Shown piece by piece: positions 9,128-21,065 of a DNA stretch of 64,000 nucleotides; position 1 is the stretch's first letter, and each line of letters opens with the position of its first letter. The translations under genes were made by a program, and so were the position numbers. The notes under the pieces are model-generated. The model had not been told where the DNA came from, searched no databases, and saw nothing but the letters and a program-made list of their open reading frames with translations. Source of the DNA: Loripinus fragilis. Lineage: Eukaryota > Mollusca > Bivalvia > Lucinida > Lucinidae. The stretch is taken from positions 76,735,252 to 76,799,251 of the forward strand of contig OZ026517.1 in the NCBI GenBank assembly GCA_964019695.1, read 5' to 3'.

Positions 9128-10016
9128 GGCCCACTTCGAATCCAACTAAAGCTATTACGTAATAGGTGCGCGCGCACGTTTACACCAGAACGGCTACAGT
9201 TGCAACTTTCAGTTGGTTGTCAAGTAAACAAAGTGAAAAGCCCTGTATGCCCCACTTCAATTCTTCATCGTAGACATAAAGGGTGTTATAAACGGCACAG
9301 CCTACTCTGGTTAATAATTACGAATAAGTGAGGCCGCCTAAAGATATTTTGTAAAACAAATCATATTGAGACTACTAACAGATCTTGAACCCATCTTGCT
9401 AGATAGGTCTAGAGAAGGGAACCAGCCAATCTACTAGAGTAGCGGTGCTCTGACCCACCGTTGATCTCTAGTAGGTTCGTGAAGTCACTATAGTAGCGAC
9501 TATCGATGTTTGAATCAAACTTTAATTACTGGCCCACTTCGAATCGAACTAAAGTTCCTACTATAGTTCTTACGTAATAGTTATGCGCGCACGTTTACAT
9601 CCGAACGGCTGCAGTTGGAACTTTAGTTGGTTGCCAAGTAAACAAAGTGAATGGCCTCGCATGCCCCTTTCAATTCTTCATTGCAGACAAAATGATGTTT
9701 ATATACTGCACAGCCAACTCTAATTAACCATTACGAATAAGTAAGACCGCAAATAGTGCACAGCGAGTAATTATTTTCTAAAACAAATAATTTTGAGGCT
9801 ACTGATAGATCTTGGACCCATTTGTTAGATATGGTTACAGGACGGAACCAGACAATCTACTCGAGTAACGGTGCTCTGACCCATCGTTGATCTCTAGTAG
9901 AACTATAGTAGCGACAATCGATGTTCGAATCAAACTATAGTTACTATAGCAGGAACTATAGTTCGATTCGAAGTGTGCCGCTATAGTAGGAACTAAAGTT
10001 TGATTCGAAGTGGGCC
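9128..10016. mobile_element. Inverted-repeat element containing a tandem ~403-bp duplication
   Basis: The left end GGCCCACTTCGAATC and the right end, read on the other strand (GGCCCACTTCGAATCAAAC), form an inverted repeat of about 25 bp. A second inward copy of the left end begins at 9531, exactly 403 bp after the first, and the interior of the two halves is similar throughout: 'gcgcgcacgtttaca', 'aagtaaacaaagtga' and 'cggtgctctgacccac/tcgttgatctc' occur in both. Near 9900-10000 several shorter reversed pieces of the end ('ctatagtaggaact') are stacked. There is no transposase frame. It looks like a MITE that duplicated internally. Confidence 0.85.
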
Positions 10017-12227
10017 TTTGTTTTCCAGTGGGCACCAGCAATGGTTGCACGGTGTTGTTTTTTGGGGAGGGAAATTTAATAAGAGACTACAGTGACGTCA
10101 TCAGTAACAAGGTTTTCGGACGACCACGCCTTCCAATAAGTAAAACAAATATTCTGAAACCTGAAGTGAACACAAATTACATGTTTCTCGCAATTTAGAG
10201 GTTGCGCGTGAGGGTCATTTGGAAAGTTCTTAGCATGGCATCATAACTCTACAATGCGTTGTTAAAATGCTATCAGATTATACATTTCTGGGAACTAGAA
10301 TTCAACGGCTACTTGATGGTTTAATTTTTGTCGAAAAAGGACTTGGCGTGCACGTGCAGCACATGCTCAAAATGAGTAGGGGTTTATATACTGGCGGAAT
10401 TTTTAAGCAAAATACTTGGCAAAAAGAGAAGGAAAATTAGGGACCTTATTTGCGATCATGATTTGACAAATTAACGATTTGGTGCCAACTATTTTTTTTA
10501 TTAAAATATATTATGCTATCACTGCTTGCACGACTACCACCTTTACGTTCGGAAAATGGTGACTAATAGAGAAATGTTAAACTTTTAAAAATGGGACTTT
10601 TTTCGATTTTTCTTTATACTTTTACTATAAATTGTGTCTCTACAGGAGCACGAAAAATGCCTATTGAGTATATTTTTTGCTTTATTGTAGCGACCAATGC
10701 ATAAAAATCATTTCGTCGCGCAAAAAGTGTGGCTTGTTTAGTTCTGTATTCAAGAAAATTATTCCTAATAACACTACCCCTACTTTTCAAGAAGTGGGTG
10801 GGGTAACTTAAACCCTCACATTTTGTCGATGGCATAAGAAATTCTCATGGTATCGCGTTAACCATCACAAAATTGACCGAAATCTACTCTCAAGGTATTT
10901 TCATTTTTTTGTTTGCCACCGTTTACAATTGAGATGAACCAGAACGTCAACTCATAGCTAAACTTTCTCTGCCCCATGGGAAGATTATAAGAGTTATCTT
11001 CCCTTTGTTCTGATTTACAAAATTTAATTTGGTTTTAATACAAAGAACATAAAGTGTGCTTGACAAAATACCAACGCACAGCATTTTTAAACTACTGTCG
11101 GTTATATATTTTCAAAATATGTTCATTGTGACATGCAATTTTTAGTTTAAAAAATTAGCGCATTGCTTTGCTTTCTAAACGGCTTTGGTATTGCTGTTCC
11201 AGTATTTAGTTATTAGAAACATCCAACTCGGTCATCAATTGTATAATAACTGTACCAGATTGGTACCAAATGGTATAAAATTATCTAATTTCGTGAACTA
11301 TTGTTAATGTTCTGCACACTTTTTAAAAGGTAAAATGTTATATTTTCCACTGAAATTTTGCGTTTTCAAGTGTACAAACAGTCCATGTATTCACAATAAT
11401 ATTTTTCGTATATGCATTATAATATCCTCATGAAATTTAGCTATAACATATAAGAAAAATGGCTCTTTAAAATGATACAAAACATGATAGGTTTTGTAAA
11501 TCGGCTACCGAGATAAAAGACCATGCCAAGAACTTTCCAAATACCCCTCGCGCGTTTAGAGTAAAACTCTGGGATAGGGTTATTTTCGTTCTTGGGTTCG
11601 AGCGGTAATTGATTTACTTTGTCAGACCTTGAGATTGAGAACATGTTTTTGTATTTTTCTGCATTTAGGTTCCATAGCTTTCCATTACTATGGACCATTG
11701 CATTATTGTGTATTAGCATATTCAGCGTCATTACCGGGCAAATTGAAAGCTGCGCTAAGCAGCGAAATGTGTGCCCTACATTTGGCCAATTCGCAAAGAG
11801 AAAGTTAGTCAGAATCTCGTTGTAAAAACTATAGTATGTTTCCTATTTACTTCATCTCATGCAGTACTCATATTTTACACACGCATGAAGTACAAACATT
11901 TCATTTTTCTAATGGTTGAAGCAGACTCTAGTTATTGAAGGACAAGCCCAAAAGCAGCACGTGGAATGTTTGTCTGGTATTTTCTGTTGTTGTTTATGAA
12001 ATATCTAATAACAGTAATATTTTAGGCTTATCTTTATAGCAAACTCTTATTAAACTGTTTCTACATACATGTATATGCCAACACTTAGACTTAAAAAGAA
12101 CTGAAAAAAATTAAAATTTAAAGGAGCTGCTTTTTTGTTCTTAAATAGATGAGTTTCACTTCCCACTTTGTTATACTGGTAACTAGGGGAACGGATCTAA
12201 AAATACAGCATGGACGGTGGTTTCATT
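10017..12227. other. Unassigned sequence, no recognisable gene
   Basis: Several short open frames (10010-10198 plus, 10614-10835 minus, 11441-11731 minus) show no domain, signal or splice context that I recognise. I see no inverted-repeat element. The stretch is probably intron or intergenic DNA with decayed repeats. Confidence 0.45.
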
Positions 12228-12580
12228 TTATGATCACTCAATGTGACGGTCATACATGTATGAAGTCAATGGGCTTTTTATAACCAATATATTTTTAGGT
12301 TATAAATCTTATAATATCGCTAATTTAATAAAACTTATATGAAATTCATCAATTAAAGAACAGATAGCGGATTATTTTCGATTATTTTGGAGGGACAACA
12401 ACTGCTTATCATTTTTGTCTATATAGAGTGAGAGACTTTTGATAAAATTTTGAGACAATGTGAGATTTAAGATGTGAGACCATTTGGGCTAGCGACTATT
12501 TATAAGATTTATAACCTAAACATATATTGGTTATAAAAAGCCCATTGACTTCATATGACCTTCACACTGAGTGATCATAA
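12228..12580. mobile_element. MITE with ~85-bp inverted repeats
   Basis: The left arm (12228-12313) starts TTATGATCACTCA, passes through 'agtcaatgggctttttata' and ends 'ttataaatcttataa'. The right arm (12500-12580) is its reverse complement with a few changes and a 4-bp deletion. The 353-bp element has no coding capacity, and a target duplication was not clear. Confidence 0.85.
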
Positions 12581-12623
12581 TTTTCGAATTGCCAAAGTAT
12601 ATCATGGGCAATAATTTAAGCTT

Positions 12624-12805
12624 ATAAAAAGAAGCTGGCTGAAGATTACAACAATTTTAGCTCGATATTTAGGGCTAGTGTTATTCTTTCATCTGTTGAG
12701 AAAATTGGTCAATTGCTGAAAAATTCCTGATGAGATTATGAACAAATAAGCACGGTGACATATCCTTTTTATTTCATGCATAAAACAAACTGTATGCAAA
12801 GTATT
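12624..12805 (-). repeat. Dispersed repeat H, copy 1 (minus)
   Basis: Read on the minus strand this matches 46144-46328 (plus): both contain 'tgcatacagtttgttttatg', 'aataaaaaggatatgtcac' and 'ccagcttcttttt'. The copies differ by many substitutions and small indels, so the family is old. It is non-coding. Confidence 0.75.
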
Positions 12806-13126
12806 GAACATATTTCAACAGGGGAAGTATTTAGTAGCATAGGTCCTTAAGTAAGAGCTGGAAATTACTCTAGGACTGCGAAGTGGTTACTTTTAAAAGT
12901 GAAGTTATGCATAACACACAGTCTCGCATCATTTGACTATTAGCTTCATTTTGTGCCCTCACCCAATCTCGATTCACCTCAGTATAGGAAACTTTGTAAG
13001 ACGGGGCTTAATGAGCGAGTTTGATTAGAATTTATTTCGCCAGTCCCTGGGGTAGTGTCAAAACGTTGAAGCCGCGGCGGTGATACATAGGTCTTAGGGC
13101 TGGTTGAACCGTAGTCTGATTTGTCT

Positions 13127-13345
13127 CTATTTAACGTAATGCGTATCTTCATTGCCGCTAACGTATGATTGCAAGCAGTCTGATCTCGGTGCTGGATTCG
13201 AATCTTCGGCGGTGCTTAACGCTAGGCTATGTAAACTGTGGTCTCCGCTGTCAACTGTGGCTGTTTGGCTACATGCCCCACTAACGAGCAGGCTTTCAGA
13301 CTCGGATTCCGATGTTGTATTCCCATCGTTTAACGAAACTTCCAA
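13127..13345 (-). other. Ser/Asp-rich open frame of unknown nature
   Basis: About 70 minus-strand codons read as a protein-like, serine- and acid-rich sequence (for example TTSESESESLLVSG, DSGDHSLHSLALSTAEDS) ending in TAG at 13127. The composition would suit a cytoplasmic tail. The upstream side runs open for only a few more codons, and I see no convincing splice acceptor. It sits just outside the left arm of the large symmetric region. It may be a last exon of an unknown gene, an exon fragment, or chance. Confidence 0.2.
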
Positions 13346-13396
13346 ATTTACCCGGTTAGTCCAGAATCCAAATTTCAGGAAGTGTCAAAATTTTGG

Positions 13397-13514
13397 TTTA
13401 CCCTACATGAGCTTGGCCAGAAGTTTTGATGCTTGTTTTGGGTAGGTATATGATAGAAGTCAACGGTACAGGTGGATGTATAAAAACTTAGGTGGGCGAA
13501 AGTCTTCAAAATGG
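13397..13514 (+). repeat. Left outer arm of the large symmetric region
   Basis: It begins TTTACCCTACATGA and ends at CAAAATGG. The reverse complement of 22894-23010 matches over about 118 bp with scattered substitutions. Confidence 0.85.
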
Positions 13515-16139
13515 CCGCTATTCAAGATGGCCGCCAAAATTTTGAAGTATACAGAACTGAGCGATAAACATACCTATCTTGGGTTTAATGACATCTAAGT
13601 TTTTCATATGTTGATATTTTCATACATTCAGTCAATGCGCAAAATATGAAAGTTTTATAAACGATATTCTGATGCTCTTATGTGTTACATACGTTTCTTT
13701 ATTAGCATTACTCCCTAAAAATCATAATATTGACTGTTGTTGTTTGCTGTCAATGTTCCCCTTCATCGTTTTTGAAGTTTTAATCCTTAATTTCATTATA
13801 TGCTTAAAGCGGTTTCAAATAAAACCAGTATGAGCATTCTATCTGCATTTGTTTGTCAGTAACAGCTCTTTGAATACATATGCCCCAGTTTATACAGGAC
13901 ACTTTTAAATTATGTTTTCGCATTCATCAATATCACAAACATGCAGCTATATATACTTGTATGATTTCAGTCAGTTTGTTAAACTTTTGATTTTACCGAT
14001 AAAACTACCAATCATGTTAAAATAATTTACGCTTATGATAAGTGTTATATATGTTACTTACTTTAATATATAATTATATTGTTTACTTGACCACGTGCTG
14101 CCTAAAGACAAGTGGAGAGGGTGTTTTGTGCATTTAATTTTTGGCCACCACATTATATATGAAAAATCTAACGATTATTAGCTCCTGATAAATAGATGCA
14201 TTACCATGCAACAGTCAAGTCAAATACGTTACCATTAACTAATAGCGGAACCTCTATTATAGTGTTATTATCATTCGTTTGTTTTTTTGACATACCAACA
14301 TGATCTTTGAATTGAATACAGCTTACTAGCAGATTGATAATTATTAGCTTATGTATTTAAGTTATATACGTTACTTTTTATATTATTTTTGCACAATGTT
14401 AGGACTATATGAGTTCAAACACTTAGTGGGTGAAAATGAAATTGACTACCACCCAAGTGCTAAAAAATTTATCTTTTGTGAGTACCGTCTTTTTGAACAT
14501 ATCAATATTAAACTTTGAGCTAAAAGGGTCCTGCCCCCCCCCCCTAGGGAATTTTGCAGACATATCCTATCTTAAAGAAAATTTCAAGTCGCATCTTTTG
14601 AGAGATGTTTGCACTCTGTGCTCCATGGCGTTAGTGTCTGACAGCCTGTTACATATGTTACTGTAACAAACTAAGGAAAAAAGCAAAATGAAAGTTTGAG
14701 CTACAGAAAGAAGACATTAAACTATCTAATTATTCAATTTTCTTATATAGTATGCAAGCTGGCTGCCTAAGCTACATAAAAGCAGCATTTTAAGTAAAAT
14801 TACAGCTTTCCTTGGTGTTATATGCGTTACATATATTAAATTTCCCTTTGAAAATTGAAATCTTGACTATCATCATTTATTTTACAGACGATTTGTGCAT
14901 TTTTACAAATATTTTAATCTTAGTTTACTAAAATCCTCATATCACTAATAGAAAAAGCAAAGTTTGCTTTTCAATCTCAAATACATTGTTTTATATGAGC
15001 TATTAAACAGCCCTACCCCCAATTTTAAGAATCCAATTTTGATATCTATTATTGAAGAAAAATATATGAAAATATTTGACGCTGGTGGATATCTTACATT
15101 TTTGCACTGTCTTGCTAATGCAATAAAGAAACATACGTTTGCAAGTTTGACATCAGGATCAGAGCACTTATTAAAGTATATAACGTATGTTACATGGCAA
15201 AATGAATGAGCAAGGAAATTGTCTTGGAAGTAAGAGATATTTTTTTGAAAAAAATACTATTTTTCACATGTTTTCCTATTAATCTCTAGCCTCTGGTGCC
15301 TTAGCCTTAGTTATTATAGTCATTGCTGATAACAAGCCCATGGAATTTTGTTACAGATGTAATATAAAATCTTTTTATCACATTTTTCCTAATGCCTATA
15401 ATACTAAAATATATAGACATATAAATGGAAAATAATAGATCACATTTAAATGACACGATTTAATAATATTTCTATTAAATATAATTATTCAAAAACAATC
15501 TTTATTCAAGTCAACCTCACAATGTCTATCATTGTGTCTGCTTCTATGGCAAAATAATCACCCATTTCATCACAACCAGTAGAATCATGGCATCGTATTA
15601 GGACTGCAAAATGAGTACAATCCTGTTCCTCTCCACCCCTTTGGGAATTGTGCAGACATATCCTACCTTTAAGAACATTTCAAGCTGCATCAAGTAAGAG
15701 ATGTTTGCACTCTATTAACCAGGGGGTTAGCATGTAACAGTATGTTACGTATGTTACCATATCAATTTAAGCATTAATGAATTGAAAGTCTGATAAACAG
15801 AAAGAAGACATAGTGCTATCTTTTTATTTGAGTTATTCATGCTGAATACCTTTGATACATATTAAAGTGTTTTAACAAATATACAGCTTCCTATGGTGTT
15901 ATATGTTTTACATTAATTAAGATTGGCTTTTAAAATTGGTAATTGTGACAAAAATCACTTATAAGCATTTCGTGTGATCCTCATTTTTTACCATCAAAAG
16001 ACTTAATTTCCTTGTATGTGTGACCAGTGCCAGCATCAAACAATTGACTCAGCTATATCTCGAATCCTTAGCATTCTTCAAAAGCAGAGACAGCATGTCA
16101 ATGTCATGGGATCAAACACCTGATTAAATATGGGTTTAA

Positions 16140-16620
16140 TGTCATTTCACTCATATGCATACAATGGAGTATGAACCTGGTATATGTCTCTTCCTGTGAA
16201 GTGGCAAGAGCAATCTTACTGCAGCTGCCTCTGCATCCGTGCTAGTCAACTGGCAACTGGCAACTGTGCAAAAGCTCTGGCTCTACCGTGTACCTCTAAG
16301 AATACTTTAAGATTTCTGACATTCGTCAAACAGAAATTTAATAGGCTGATTTTTCTTTGCATCATCTGCCATGGACCTTTTCCAGTCCTTTGGTGCTTTG
16401 GTGCTTAAGTCCTCAGGTCTTAGATCAATAGTATTTTGCTGCTTGTTTTGGCAGACCGTCTGGAACAATATCTGTTACACCTTGAAAGTTATCTGGTGTA
16501 TGAGAAAGAACATGAAGTTGGACATTGCCATCAATAATGTTTGGTACATGTAACGCGCATAACACCACAGTTAGCCGTATTAATGTTAAACAACTTCCAT
16601 ATGTAATAAAGACATCCATT
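16140..16620 (-). pseudogene. Coding-like relic at the centre of the symmetric region
   Basis: On the minus strand, stretches in shifting frames read like decayed protein: HVPNIIDGNVQLHVLSHTP followed by DIVPDGLPKQAA (about 16560-16430), then after a shift DLRPEDLSTKAPKDWKRSM and KKNQPIKFLFDECQKS (about 16435-16320), then AEAAAVRLLLPLHRKRHIPG (about 16230-16170). I do not recognise a family. The residue choice looks coding rather than random, so this could be the remains of the element's own gene or of a captured one. Confidence 0.3.
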
Positions 16621-16842
16621 ATGCAGACTATAAGAATGTCAATTGATTTAATAATTTTAATGTCTTGAATGTCTTCTTTCTGTAGCTCAAATATTCAAAT
16701 GTCTTATTCTCAAATTGATATAGTAACATATGTAACAAGCTGTTACAGGCTAACGCCCCGACTTACAGAGTGCAAACATTTCTTATTAAATGCACCTTGA
16801 ATGGTTATATAAGATGTAACATGCCTGCAGAATTCCAAATTG

Positions 16843-16938
16843 AATTAGGACAGAGCAGGTCCTTACGATAATGATGATGACACTGAAGGAGACACAATGA
16901 TGAATGTTGTGTATGAAGTAGACTCAGATGATGATTAA
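16843..16938 (+). pseudogene. Acidic C-terminal-like coding fragment
   Basis: After a possible acceptor (gaattag at 16836-16842) the plus strand reads GPYDNDDDTEGDTMMNVVYE and VDSDDD, then TAA. An acidic end like this looks like the last few codons of a gene. There is no support beyond composition, and it lies inside a repeated region. Confidence 0.2.
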
Positions 16939-18259
16939 TTTTGAATATTTAGATTTAACATGAATATTCATAAACTGCCCTGTTCAAATGCAAAACAATC
17001 TTCTCTGTTTGTGTCCCTATATGTTTTAGCATTTTACATATTAAGAAATATATGAAAGTCAGTTTATTAATAACATGTGTAACAAATATCTATTGGTTTG
17101 ATAGCATGTACTGAATATAATACCTAAGGTATAGGCACCAATGACAATAGATTTATAGGGACACACGTAAAATATATTTATTCTTTCAGAAACACTATCT
17201 CTTAAGCAAAGACAATACTCTTGCTCACTCATTATGCCATGTAACATATGTAACGCTCTCTGATCTTTAAAACTTGGTGACAACTTGCAGATCTATAAGT
17301 CTTTATTATACGAGCCAGCTTAAAGTCCCTAAACAATGTAAGATATCCAGCAGCTGTGAGTATTTTCACAATTTTAACTCAAACTTTCAAACTACATTTC
17401 CTTTTTTTGATATTGTAACGCATGTAACAGACTGTTTCAGACTAACGCCTTAGAGAGTTCAAACATCCCTTATTTGATGCAGCCTGAGTTGTACTTCAAG
17501 AATGAATATGTCTGCGAAATTCCCTCGAGGAGATTAAAACATTTTTAGGCATATCTTACATAAAGACAATGAGTTTGCCCATTTATTACATCAGGTAACA
17601 TATGTTACAGCCTCTGATATTAAAAAATTTGCAGCCAACTTGCAGATTTATGAGTCTTCTCATATGAGCTAATAACAATGAAAGATATTCATCAGCTGCA
17701 AATATTTTAACTATTTTTACTTTAGTTTTAATACCAAACTTTTCACCTTACAACTGGGTAGGTGTAGGGTTGTTTAAGTGCTAATTCCAGAAAGAATATT
17801 TAAGATAGGCAAACAAACTTTAATTTTTCTGTTAGCCAATTGCATAAGCTAGTCAGACATGGTTAATTTTTTTTTTGCAAAACACACAGAGAGATTGTGA
17901 TTATAAATGATGTTAGCCCCTTTTGCAAATTTTAATGGGTCATCTGATTTATGTAACGCATATGACACCTTAGTAAGCCGCAATTTTTTCAAAAGGCTTT
18001 CATATGTAGTTAAGATATCCAGTATGCAGAATATATGAATGATTTTTAAAAATAAATATTTTAATGTCTTTAATTTGTAGCCCAAACTTTCAATTTACTT
18101 TTTCTTAATTTGATAAAGTAACGTATGTTACAGGCTCTTACAGACTAACACCCCAAAGCACAGAGTGCAAACCTTTCTTAAAAGACTCGGCTGTCAATTC
18201 CCTAAAACATAGGATATGTCTGCAAAATTCCCTAGGGGGGGGGGGGGCAAACCCATTCT

Positions 18260-19256
18260 CAGCCATCCATCTATATGAATGAGATTCAACTTCAACAAAA
18301 GCATAGCTGCTTTTTCTTTTTATTATGCATTGAATGACATCTACAAGGGATTTCCTTTCACTGTCAGCGGCTCAATTCAGATGAAATAAACAACACGCAA
18401 GAAATAATATAGTAATAGGATCCCAACAATTTTATAAGCCTTCATTTTTTCGTATTGATTATCATAAGTTGATTACAACAGCTATGTTTATAACAACAAT
18501 TCTCAAAAGCTAACTTACAACTCTAAAAACTGTAGGTCATTCCAAGTATAAGTCCAAATCAAGAAGCAAAACATTAAATAATAAATCCAGCCATGTAACA
18601 TAAAAAAACTGAAGATTGTGGGAATCGTAATGGTTCTCCCTCACAATTATCACCCACCATACATATCCTTGTGGCCAAAGTATCTTAGTATCTACAGAGT
18701 ACCCAGTTTGGTAATAACGAATGTAATTTATGTTGGTAATGTATATAACAAAACAAAAAGGGTACTTCTTGATCATTGTTTTGCCTGGATTTACAATTTT
18801 GCAAAGCAATGAAAGAGGGCTGCAATTATTCTAAATGTCCATTTTAATAAATTTAAAGCAAATACATGTCTGCTAATTAGGTGGAAAAGCTACAATGTAT
18901 TGTAAGTATTGTAACTATTTCTAATGCTGAGACTTCAATAATCAGGACCTTGAGCTAACAATTTTCTAGTTCACGACTTGATTGAACATATATGTCAGAA
19001 TGGCCTGAAAGTATTTGCAGACGTTTGCTTTTTGGATATAGAGCTTATCAGTATATGTGACAGAATCTGCTTGGATATTTGTATTCAGTAGAACACTATT
19101 TATCTTTTACACTAACAATAAGTACTCATGACAACTGCCATTCAGCCCCTAGAACCAAGAAGTTCTCATAAAACACGTACCAATTTGTTAATTGATATAC
19201 ATTGACAGTTCACACTAAGGCTACTGTCAAAGAACACTTTTAGATAGTTTGTTAGT
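18260..19256. other. Unassigned sequence within the symmetric region
   Basis: I see no inverted partner or known repeat here. An open frame at 18537-18809 (minus) encodes an aromatic-rich sequence without a recognisable domain. I do not call it a gene. Confidence 0.4.
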
Positions 19257-19432
19257 TTGATTTGATTCTGTACGTTCCAGTAAACATTTTTTAAGCTATG
19301 TCTGGACAAGTCTACCTGGGTTATACCAGTAATAAGCTCAAAGAAACAACGGAGTGATTCTGGCGAGGCTCGAAACTGCAACCCCGCAATCTCGAAACAA
19401 GCACTCTACCACTGAACTATTGCCCTCCCTAC
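19257..19432 (-). mobile_element. tRNA-derived SINE, family 1, copy 1 (minus)
   Basis: On the minus strand it starts AGGGAGGGCAATAGTTCAGTGG, continues with an A-box-like 'agtggtagagtgcttg', and has a mutated B box ('gttgcagtttcgagcc'). The conserved 3' part has 'tactggtataacccaggtaga' and ends in 'agaatcaaatcaaa'. It matches the copies at 48965, 55482 and 56482 in order and length. This is the most diverged copy. Confidence 0.85.
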
Positions 19433-19974
19433 TTTTAGATAGCATAATCAACAAATGCTATACTATATCATACTTACATATAGCGCAAATGAAATAAAGA
19501 AATGTTATATCACTATTTGAGATGTATCGTGATTTTTTTCAAAGCAAAAGAAATATGATTCCTCATGGAGACTATTGGTATAAAGAGAATGGAAGATAAA
19601 TTGAACATGTATATTGTTCAATTTATGCATACTTTCTGAGCATAATATGTAAGTCTATTGTTGGTGATGATACTAAATAGAGTGCCATCTTTACTGTGCT
19701 TACGTGTAATTATTAAGTTTTGTTTTAACAGTTGATATGCCTTTTGTCTCTATATCCTGTTGTTTTTCACAAATCTATTATCTAATATACATGAAACGCT
19801 GCTATATTCAGTAATCAATTTACAGGACTCCAGCAACAATTTGTTCAAAATGGGCTCCAATGACTCACCTACTGCAATGGTATTGTGGCAGAAATCAACA
19901 TTGGCTATTTTAGCACTATTTTCTTAAACTAAGTATTATCTTATGACTGCAGCTTTTACTGTAAAAAATAGTAA

Positions 19975-20105
19975 GTGAGTATGATCATAAAATTCCACAA
20001 TCACAAACTGCAGACAAACCAATGGTATCATGAGGAAGAGCCACACAACAATCACGAGACACCAGGAAGACGAACAAAGCAAAGTATAATATCCCCAGCA
20101 CTCTA
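19975..20105 (-). repeat. Dispersed repeat R2, fragment (minus)
   Basis: It contains 'gtgagtatgatca', 'gaagagccacacaaca' and 'cacgagacaccaggaag', shared with 38393-38676 (same strand) and with 41866-42145 (opposite). The fragment ends after about 130 bp. Confidence 0.75.
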
Positions 20106-21065
20106 AAATACTTTTACAATCTGTTTTACAGTAATTTGAATGCCACCTGGTCAAATATGGCCTAAACTTATTCTGTCTATTGAAGTTTTATAAATTTAAA
20201 ATGGTATCGTAAATAACAATTGAACAGATTCCTAGGATATGATCATTGTGAATCAGTGAACTATGAGCTCAGCAAATATCCATCATTTGTGATCACATCA
20301 TTGCCAGGTAACCCCCCCCCCCCCATCCCATTATGAATGATTTCCACCACTCATTATATTAACAGAAATGTTTCATTTTAAATAACCCATTCACTTTTAA
20401 GGTTTACATTGTTTTGGCAAAAGTGATAAATGATTATAGACACATATATTGCCAGATATTTATTGTAACATATACATACTTTTACTTCAAATATTAAAGG
20501 CTTGATGCTATCTATATTGCCAGCAAACACATGCATTCTACATGAGAATATGATTAGATAATGTCAAAGTCACAGACTGCCGACAGACCCATGACACCAT
20601 GAGGAATGGACACAGATAGCAACAATTTATTTAAAGTAAAGCAACCAGCCATTTTTCTCATCAAGATGATTGCTGAAAGAGAAATGACATCAAGAACTAA
20701 ATTAGAAAACAAAGGTCTAAAACAAAACTCCTATAGCCAATGAGAGAAACAACAAAGTTTCAACCATCCACACATCATTTCAGTAATTCATAGATATTTT
20801 ATCATAAATGAACCTGATTTGATAAGGACAAATCTGTTATTTACATTTTACGAGGCTCGTAAGTGTGGTTTGGTTTGACATAAAGCTTTGGTTTGCTTTT
20901 GAATAGCTGATTAGGGTTTTTTTTTCAATTAAATAAAAATGCAAACACCTAAATCTGTTCAGGTGTTCAGGGACTCAGCTGCATACTGAAAACAGTTGAG
21001 ACAAATATATAATCATGATATATATTTCTTTAGTTATATATGTTACTTAAACATATTTGGCAGTG
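20106..21065. other. Mostly unassigned, with a second degraded R2 fragment and poly-C
   Basis: A poly-C run lies at 20312-20324. The stretch 20565-20760 resembles repeat R2 ('cagactgccgacagaccc', 'catcaagatgattgc') with many changes. I see nothing else. Confidence 0.5.

Larger units (their letters stand above)
13684..18131. repeat. Array of 17 GTTACRYATGTAAC-like motifs
   Basis: Motif starts: 13684, 14044, 14224 (partial), 14362, 14648, 14817, 15181, 15744, 15898 (degenerate), 16550, 16723, 17071, 17241, 17415, 17595, 17953 (degenerate) and 18118. Several copies are perfect palindromes or near-palindromes such as GTAACATATGTTAC. Spacing is often 140-360 bp. Flanks are conserved between units: for example the 15181 and 17241 copies share flanking sequence ('atggcaaaatgaatgagcaa') in opposite orientation. 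The motif is therefore part of a larger repeated unit, but it is itself better kept than much of the unit. Confidence 0.8.
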
